Position numbers and translations under genes: made by a program
DNA from: an uncultured Kineosporia sp.
GTDB lineage: Bacteria; Actinomycetota; Actinomycetes; Actinomycetales; Kineosporiaceae
Reading direction: 5' to 3'
DNA: 18,318 bases
NCBI GenBank assembly: GCA_937859855.1
Contig: CALMAR010000429.1
Span: 455-18,772 of the forward strand
Part shown: one piece after another, positions 14,101 to 18,318 of the stretch
Layout: each line of letters starts with the position of its first letter
How positions within the stretch are numbered: position 1 is the stretch's first letter
The notes under the pieces: model-generated
The model's input: only the letters and a program-made list of their open reading frames with translations
The model's database searches: none
What the model was told of the DNA's origin: nothing

Positions 14101-14418
14101 GGCTAGTTTCCACGATCTCCGTGTGTGCCTGAATGCTCAAACGTGGAATCCAGGCGTGAACCGCTGCGCCTCCCACATCGCACTCAGCGGACCGCTGCAC
14201 TGAGTCACCGGCTCAGGCGACTTCGCCGCGGGAGCGATCTGGCTTAAGCACCGGCAGGGTCGGGATGGTCCCGCCGGCTTCGAACCGGGCGATCGCCGTT
14301 GGCGTGTTCCGTCCAGTTGTTGATCGACCGCCACCGTCACGCGCCCGCGATCCATCGCGGCGCGAGACAGGCGTGATGGCCGATCATTTTGATGAGAATG
14401 CTCCTTGACGCCAAAGTC
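14101..14418. other. Gene-free stretch after repeat E
   Basis: No credible gene is seen. The first ~70 bp (CTTGAATGCTCAAACGTGGA-like) weakly resemble the sequence after repeat A at 1165-1200, so the homology between element copies may extend beyond the terminator. A short open frame on the minus strand (14137-14355) has no family features and I do not call it. Confidence 0.35.
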
Positions 14419-14448
14419 TTTTCATGGAAGCCTGCGTTAACATGAAAG
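14419..14448. promoter_or_regulatory. Inverted repeat, probable TetR operator
   Basis: TTTTCATG (14419-14426) and CATGAAAG (14441-14448) form a 7-bp inverted repeat, TTTCATG/CATGAAA, with a 16-nt gap (14425 to 14442 centre-symmetric). It sits at the start of the TetR gene, the usual place for an autoregulatory operator. TTGACG at 14405-14410 is a possible -35. Confidence 0.45.
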
Positions 14449-15071
14449 CAGCAAGGCCTTACGTGATGCGTGCCCGGGCTGACGCGAAGGCAGAGACCCG
14501 GACGCGGATCTTGCTCGCTGTGCGCGGCCTTGCCGAGGAGACGCTCAATCTGGACCCCACGCTGGACGAGATCGCCGCCCGCGCGGGGGTGAGCGTGCAG
14601 ACCCTGCTCCGCCACTTCGGGAACCGTGACGGATTGCTCGACGCCGCGGTGAACTCCGCCAACGCGGAGATCGTGGCCGAGCGTGAGACGCCGCCGGGCG
14701 ACATCCCGACGGCACTGCGGGTGCTCGTCGATCACTACGAGTTGCGCGGTGACTTCGTGCTGCGGATGCTCGGCCGCGAGCACGACGACCCACGGATGGC
14801 GAAGGTGGTCGGCCCTGGCCGCCGGCTGCACCGCGAGTGGGTGGCGAGCGTCTTCGGCCCGTTCCTGCCCTCGCGCGGGGCCGCACGCGCCGAAGCTCTG
14901 GACCTGCTCGTCGTTGCCACCGACGTCTACGTCTGGACGCTGCTGCGCCGTGACCGAGGGTTGTCCCGCGCAGAGACCCAGGCCCGGATGCACCGGCTCG
15001 TGGACGCCGTGCTGGGCACCATCGTCCCCGAAAACCCTTCTGACGAATCAGATCCGATCGAGAGGCATTGA
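14442..15071 (+). CDS. TetR-family transcriptional regulator
   Basis: From ATG at 14442 the protein has 209 residues. The N-terminal TetR HTH is clear: AETRTRILLAVRGLAEETLN, then TLDEIAARAGVSVQTLLRHF and GNRDGLLDAAV (about residues 18-75). The C-terminal ligand domain has DFVLRMLGREHDDPRMAKVV and AEALDLLVVATDVYVWTLLR. Starts at 14424 and 14466 are also in frame. The 14424 ATG lies inside the inverted repeat, and the 14466 ATG still keeps the whole HTH. The stop at 15069-15071 is 1 nt before the glycosyltransferase ATG, so the two are cotranscribed. It probably represses this operon through the dyad at 14419-14448 and responds to the small molecule that the glycosyltransferase modifies; that is inference. 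Confidence 0.88.
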   Translation: MKAARPYVMRARADAKAETRTRILLAVRGLAEETLNLDPTLDEIAARAGVSVQTLLRHFGNRDGLLDAAVNSANAEIVAERETPPGDIPTALRVLVDHYELRGDFVLRMLGREHDDPRMAKVVGPGRRLHREWVASVFGPFLPSRGAARAEALDLLVVATDVYVWTLLRRDRGLSRAETQARMHRLVDAVLGTIVPENPSDESDPIERH

Positions 15072-15072
15072 G

Positions 15073-16248
15073 ATGATCAGGGTTCTCATCGTCACGTTCG
15101 ACGCCGGCGGGAACGTGCCACCGGCCATCGGCATCGGCCAGCGCCTCGCCGACGACGGCGATGACGTACTCGTGCTCGGCGGGCCCTCACAACGCGCGGT
15201 GATGGACAGCGCCGGGCTGCCCTTCGAGCCGTTCGACGCCGAACCGCCGTACCGGCCGACGCGCGCCGTGAATCTCCTGACCAACCTGCGGCAGGTCACC
15301 TCAACGCTCGCGAGCCGGGCGATCGGGCGCGACGTCGTCGCGGTCGCCGCGCGAACCCGCCCGGACGTCGTGCTGGTGGACACGATGCTGCTGTCCGCAG
15401 TCCACGCATCGGTGGCGGCCGGACTGCCCACCGTGACGCTCGTGCACACCCTGCCGTCATTCTTCGCTCGCTCCTACGCCCGCGGGCCGGTCGGAGCAGC
15501 CGCCGCCCTGCGCGGTTTCCGCATGGGCCGTACCTGGGGCACGGCTACGGCGACCCTGGCCACCGTCCTCCCCGGCCTGGACCTGGCTTCCGAGCGAGAT
15601 CCGCGGCCGTGGCCGGACCTGCGGTTCGTCGGACCGGTGATCCCGCGCACCGTGGCGAGTGCAGCCCCGCCGGCCTCCTCGTCCCTCACCAGGACCCGCC
15701 CCCGAATCCTGGTCAGCTTGAGCACCAACTGGTTCCCCGGCCAGGAGCCGACCATGCGGAAGCTGCTGGACGCCGTCGGTCGGCTCGACATCGACGCGGT
15801 GGTCACGGTGGGCCGGTCTATGGACCCTGCCACGCTGCCGGCGCCGCCGAACGCCGAGGTGGTCCGGCTCGCAGACCACGACGCCCTGCTGCCCACCGTG
15901 GACCTGCTGGTCGGCCACGGCGGCCACGGGACGACAATGCGGGCGCTCGCGCACGGTGTTCCCGTGCTGGTGATCCCCAGCTTCGACTTCACCGACCAGC
16001 CGGTGGTCGGAGCGCTGGTCACCGACGCTGGCGCCGGCCGGATGCTGCCGCGCAGGGCGTCCGTCGCGGCGCTCCGGTCCGCGATCGAAGAACTGACCGG
16101 CCCTGGTCCGCACCGGTTCGCCGCAGCCTCCATCCAGCACCGGCTGCAGGCGACGGACTCCGCAGCGGCCGCTGCAGCGGCGCTTCGCGAAGTCGCCGAA
16201 CAGACCCGCCCAGCAACCGGCCCACCGCCAAACCAACCAGTGGGATGA
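15073..16248 (+). CDS. UGT-like (GT1) glycosyltransferase
   Basis: The protein has 391 residues from ATG at 15073, with GAGAGG upstream. It has the GT-B fold: an N-terminal acceptor domain beginning IRVLIVTFDAGGNVPPAIGI and including RPDVVLVDTML (96-106), and a C-terminal donor domain with PRILVSLSTNW (210-220), ADHDALLPTVDLLVGHGGHG and TTMRALAHGVPVLVIPSF. H282 and H285 lie in the HGGxGT-type motif, and D308-Q309 in TDQP is the usual sugar-contacting pair. Length and order match the macrolide/flavonoid-type UGT family (MGT, YjiC-like). It would transfer a sugar from a nucleotide donor to a hydrophobic small molecule in the cytoplasm, as in antibiotic inactivation or natural-product tailoring. 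Donor and acceptor are unknown. The TetR gene directly upstream supports substrate-induced expression. Confidence 0.88.
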   Translation: MIRVLIVTFDAGGNVPPAIGIGQRLADDGDDVLVLGGPSQRAVMDSAGLPFEPFDAEPPYRPTRAVNLLTNLRQVTSTLASRAIGRDVVAVAARTRPDVVLVDTMLLSAVHASVAAGLPTVTLVHTLPSFFARSYARGPVGAAAALRGFRMGRTWGTATATLATVLPGLDLASERDPRPWPDLRFVGPVIPRTVASAAPPASSSLTRTRPRILVSLSTNWFPGQEPTMRKLLDAVGRLDIDAVVTVGRSMDPATLPAPPNAEVVRLADHDALLPTVDLLVGHGGHGTTMRALAHGVPVLVIPSFDFTDQPVVGALVTDAGAGRMLPRRASVAALRSAIEELTGPGPHRFAAASIQHRLQATDSAAAAAAALREVAEQTRPATGPPPNQPVG

Positions 16249-16468
16249 CGCCCGGCACCGAGGGGACAGCCAGGCCAACGGCCAACGACCAGCGGCATCT
16301 GCGGGCGCGGACTCCGGTACCGACACTCGGTGAACGTGAGCACTGTTGGTGGGTTGGGCCCGCGCAGCACGAGTCTCGACATCCACGTCCGGGCGGCCAC
16401 GGCAGCAAGTTTCGGTCGTATGCCTACAAGAGACCCTGCAGATCGTCAGTCTAGCCTGCACAGGTTCT

Positions 16469-16486
16469 CCTGCGTATTATCGCAGG
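16469..16486. promoter_or_regulatory. Perfect palindrome around a -10 box, MarR operator/promoter
   Basis: CCTGCG-TATTAT-CGCAGG is a perfect 6-bp inverted repeat whose spacer TATTAT (16475-16480) is a near-consensus -10 element. Transcription would start about at the GTG at 16488, giving a leaderless mRNA. A MarR dimer on this site would block the promoter. The matching -35 is weak (TAGCCT at 16452-16457). Confidence 0.65.
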
Positions 16487-16487
16487 C

Positions 16488-16928
16488 GTGCCCGGGACCA
16501 CCGCTCCTCCCGCCGTCGAGGTCGCGGCCGCGCTCGTCGTCGCCGTCGGCCGGCTGCGCCGCCGGTTGCGGGAGGTCGCGACGGTCGACGACCTGTCGCC
16601 CTCGGCGACCTCCGCGCTCGACCGCATCGCGAAGGGCGAGGCGCGGACCGTCAGTGAGCTGGCGGTGCGCGAGCGGGTGCGGCCGCAGTCGATGGCGGCG
16701 ACAGTCGAGGCGCTGCTGGACCGGGGCCTCGTGCAGCGGCGCCCCGACCCCGAGGACGGGCGCCGGCGGCTGCTCGCGGTCACCGACCTGGGCGCGGACC
16801 GGGCGGGCAGCCACCGTCGGGCGCTTCACGCCTGGCTCGCCCAGGCGGTGGACGAGCGGCTGACGGCGGCGGAACGGGATGCGCTGCTGAAGGCGGCCGC
16901 CCTGCTGGATCGGCTGGCCAGCGTGTGA
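16488..16928 (+). CDS. MarR-family transcriptional regulator
   Basis: The protein has 146 residues from GTG at 16488, one base after a palindromic -10/operator. The winged helix is typical: LSPSATSALDRIAKGEARTV, SELAVRERVRPQSMAATVEA, LLDRGLVQRRPDPEDGRRRL and LAVTDLGADRA. DPEDGRRR is the wing signature of MarR proteins. A C-terminal dimerisation helix (LTAAERDALLKAAALLDRL) follows. The stop overlaps the transporter start (GTGA, 16925-16928), so both are in one operon. MarR proteins of this layout repress a neighbouring efflux pump and are released by the pump's substrate or a related phenolic ligand; this is family knowledge. The absence of a Shine-Dalgarno fits leaderless translation. Confidence 0.92.
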   Translation: MPGTTAPPAVEVAAALVVAVGRLRRRLREVATVDDLSPSATSALDRIAKGEARTVSELAVRERVRPQSMAATVEALLDRGLVQRRPDPEDGRRRLLAVTDLGADRAGSHRRALHAWLAQAVDERLTAAERDALLKAAALLDRLASV

Positions 16929-18318
16929 CGGCCGCGATCGGCCAGCTGCGCGCCCGGCTGGGGAACCCGGATGGCTTCGACCGGCGGCTAGTGCCGCCCA
17001 TGGTCCTCGGGTCGATCCTGAACCCGATCAACTCCTCCATCATCGCGGTGGCTCTGATCCCGATCGGTCGTGACCTACATGCCCGCCCGGGTGTGACGGT
17101 GTGGCTGGTCACCGCCCTGTACCTCACGACGGCGGTCGGCCAGCCGCTGGTGGGCCGCCTCGTAGACGCTTACGGGCCGCGCGGGCCGTACCTGGCCGGC
17201 ACGGCGCTGGTGGGCGTCGCCGGCCTCCTCGGCACGGTTGCGCCGTCGGTCGGCGTGCTGATCGGCGCCCGCGTGCTGCTCGGGCTCGGCACGTGCGCCG
17301 GGTACCCGGCCTCGATGACCCTCATTCGCAATGAGGCGAAGAGGACCGGTCAAAGCAGCCCCGCCGGGATCCTGACCCTGCTCGCGATCTCCACGCAGAC
17401 GATCGCCGTACTGGGCCCGCCGATCGGCGGCGCGCTGATTGGCCTCGGCGGCTGGCGGGCAACCATGGTCATCAACGTGCCGCTCGCGGTGGCCTGCCTG
17501 GTCCTCGGCGCCCGCCGCCTGCCGCGCACGCCCGCCTCCCCGGGCGACGGGCGCTCCCTCGCGGCCCGGCTCGATATGGCGGGCACGGCCCTCTTCGTCG
17601 TCGCGCTCGTCAGCCTGCTGCTGTTTCTCACGGCGCCTCGCCCGTCCAGGTGGTGGCTCGTGGCGGTCGCCCTGCTGATGGGCGCCGGCTTTGCGTGGCG
17701 CGAGCTGCGCGCCCGGACGCCGTTCATCGACCTGCGGGTGCTGGCCGGAAACCTGCCGCTCGTGGCGACGTACGGGCGCAGCCTGCTCGCCGCGACCGTC
17801 AGCTACGCCTACCTGTACGGCTACACGCAGTGGCTGGAGGATGGGCGGGCGCTCGCGCCGGCCGCTTCGGGGCTGATCCTGCTGCCGACGTTCGCGGTCG
17901 GGATCGTGGTCTCCACGTTGACGGGGCGGCGGCCGGAGGTGCGCGCGAAGCTGCTCGTCGGGGGCGTCGTGCAGCTGACGGCGGCCGTGCTGCTCCTGAC
18001 GCTCGGCGCCGGTAGCCGCGTGCTGCTCCTGGTCGGCCTGGCGGCGCTGTTCGGGGTCCCGCAGGGCCTGAATAGCCTCGCGAACCAGAACGCCCTGTAC
18101 CAGCAGGCCGACCCGGCGCGCATCGGTTCCTCGGCCGGCCTGTTGCGCACCTTCTTCTACCTGGGTGCGATCATCGCCTCCGCCGCGAACGCGGTCGTGT
18201 TCCGCCACGGCGCCGGCACCGCCGGCCTGCACGACCTGGCGGCGCTCCTCGTCGTCATCGCCGCCGCGCTCGTCGTGCTGACCCTCGTCGACCGCTCGCT
18301 CGGTCGGGTCGGCCGCCC
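16925..18318 (+). CDS. MFS drug-efflux transporter, 3' end outside the window
   Basis: The frame runs from GTG at 16925 to the window end without a stop (464 codons visible). It begins MTAAIGQLRARLGNPDGFDR. Many hydrophobic helices follow, with MFS motif A as GQPLVGRLVDAYGPRG near residues 72-87, and the motif-C-like GPPIGGALIGLGGWRATMVI after the fifth helix, which marks the drug:proton antiporter subfamilies (DHA2/EmrB-QacA type). GLGTCAGYPASM and a conserved FIDLRVL segment are also typical. It imports protons and exports a lipophilic compound across the cytoplasmic membrane; the substrate is unknown. The 4-nt overlap with MarR makes it the likely regulated target. Long open frames on the opposite strand are GC-driven shadows. 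The 14-helix form would be about 480-520 residues, so only a little is missing. Confidence 0.9.
   Translation, partial: MTAAIGQLRARLGNPDGFDRRLVPPMVLGSILNPINSSIIAVALIPIGRDLHARPGVTVWLVTALYLTTAVGQPLVGRLVDAYGPRGPYLAGTALVGVAGLLGTVAPSVGVLIGARVLLGLGTCAGYPASMTLIRNEAKRTGQSSPAGILTLLAISTQTIAVLGPPIGGALIGLGGWRATMVINVPLAVACLVLGARRLPRTPASPGDGRSLAARLDMAGTALFVVALVSLLLFLTAPRPSRWWLVAVALLMGAGFAWRELRARTPFIDLRVLAGNLPLVATYGRSLLAATVSYAYLYGYTQWLEDGRALAPAASGLILLPTFAVGIVVSTLTGRRPEVRAKLLVGGVVQLTAAVLLLTLGAGSRVLLLVGLAALFGVPQGLNSLANQNALYQQADPARIGSSAGLLRTFFYLGAIIASAANAVVFRHGAGTAGLHDLAALLVVIAAALVVLTLVDRSLGRVGR

Noticed and set aside
14137..14355. 72-codon minus-strand open frame after repeat E
   Set aside because: No start signal or family motif; composition is that of random GC-rich sequence.
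15457..16461. Two long minus-strand frames opposite the glycosyltransferase
   Set aside because: They are antisense to intact GT-B motifs and have no recognisable domain of their own.
17075..18232. 385-codon minus-strand open frame opposite the MFS gene
   Set aside because: Its product is low-complexity (Arg/Gln/Asp/Gly) and lies over strong MFS motifs on the other strand.

Overview
The window is GC-rich, with mostly G/C third codon positions, GTG starts and actinobacterial gene families: NarL-type sensor kinase and regulator, MarR plus MFS efflux, TetR plus UGT-like glycosyltransferase, and DUF433/DUF5615. It most likely comes from an actinomycete chromosome; I cannot place it below phylum level. 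No integrase, transposase, phage structural or conjugation gene is visible, yet the region looks like a much-visited integration hot spot.

The organising feature is a set of five same-orientation direct repeats. They are centred near 1100 (A), 2015 (B), 7790 (C), 9755 (D) and 14060 (E). Each carries the 3' part of a tRNA-Thr with anticodon CGT. The best copies run from the anticodon loop through the T arm and acceptor, and continue into the tRNA terminator. No 5' tRNA half is visible beside any copy. Copies B, C and E also share roughly 90-100 bp upstream of the tRNA part, so they look like ends of related integrative elements, not random tRNA debris. A decayed 3' half of a tRNA-Arg(ACG) lies at the left edge. 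The repeats divide the window into modules.

Layout: 1-1060, tRNA-Arg remnant and a frameshifted SAM methyltransferase. A-B, a compact DUF433/DUF5615 toxin-antitoxin pair. B-C, an accessory patchwork: membrane protein, truncated XRE regulator, a secreted-protein gene with low GC between two copies of a 44-bp dyad repeat, an 85-nt antisense 23S rRNA fragment, a broken C-terminal gene fragment, a TIR-domain protein with an N-terminal Cys/His motif, and three small genes, two of them paralogous. C-D, a decayed GNAT fragment, a TetR gene remnant with an internal inversion of about 149 bp, and an intact alpha/beta hydrolase. D-E, two overlapping membrane-protein genes divergent from a histidine kinase/response regulator pair. 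After E, TetR plus glycosyltransferase, then MarR plus an MFS transporter that runs off the window end.

The intact genes form small units: toxin-antitoxin, TIR effector, two-component signalling, TetR/glycosyltransferase (modification of a small molecule), and MarR/MFS (efflux). Much of the rest is decaying. The most interesting reading is that short gene cassettes accreted at one tRNA-Thr-derived site, possibly mobilised in trans.
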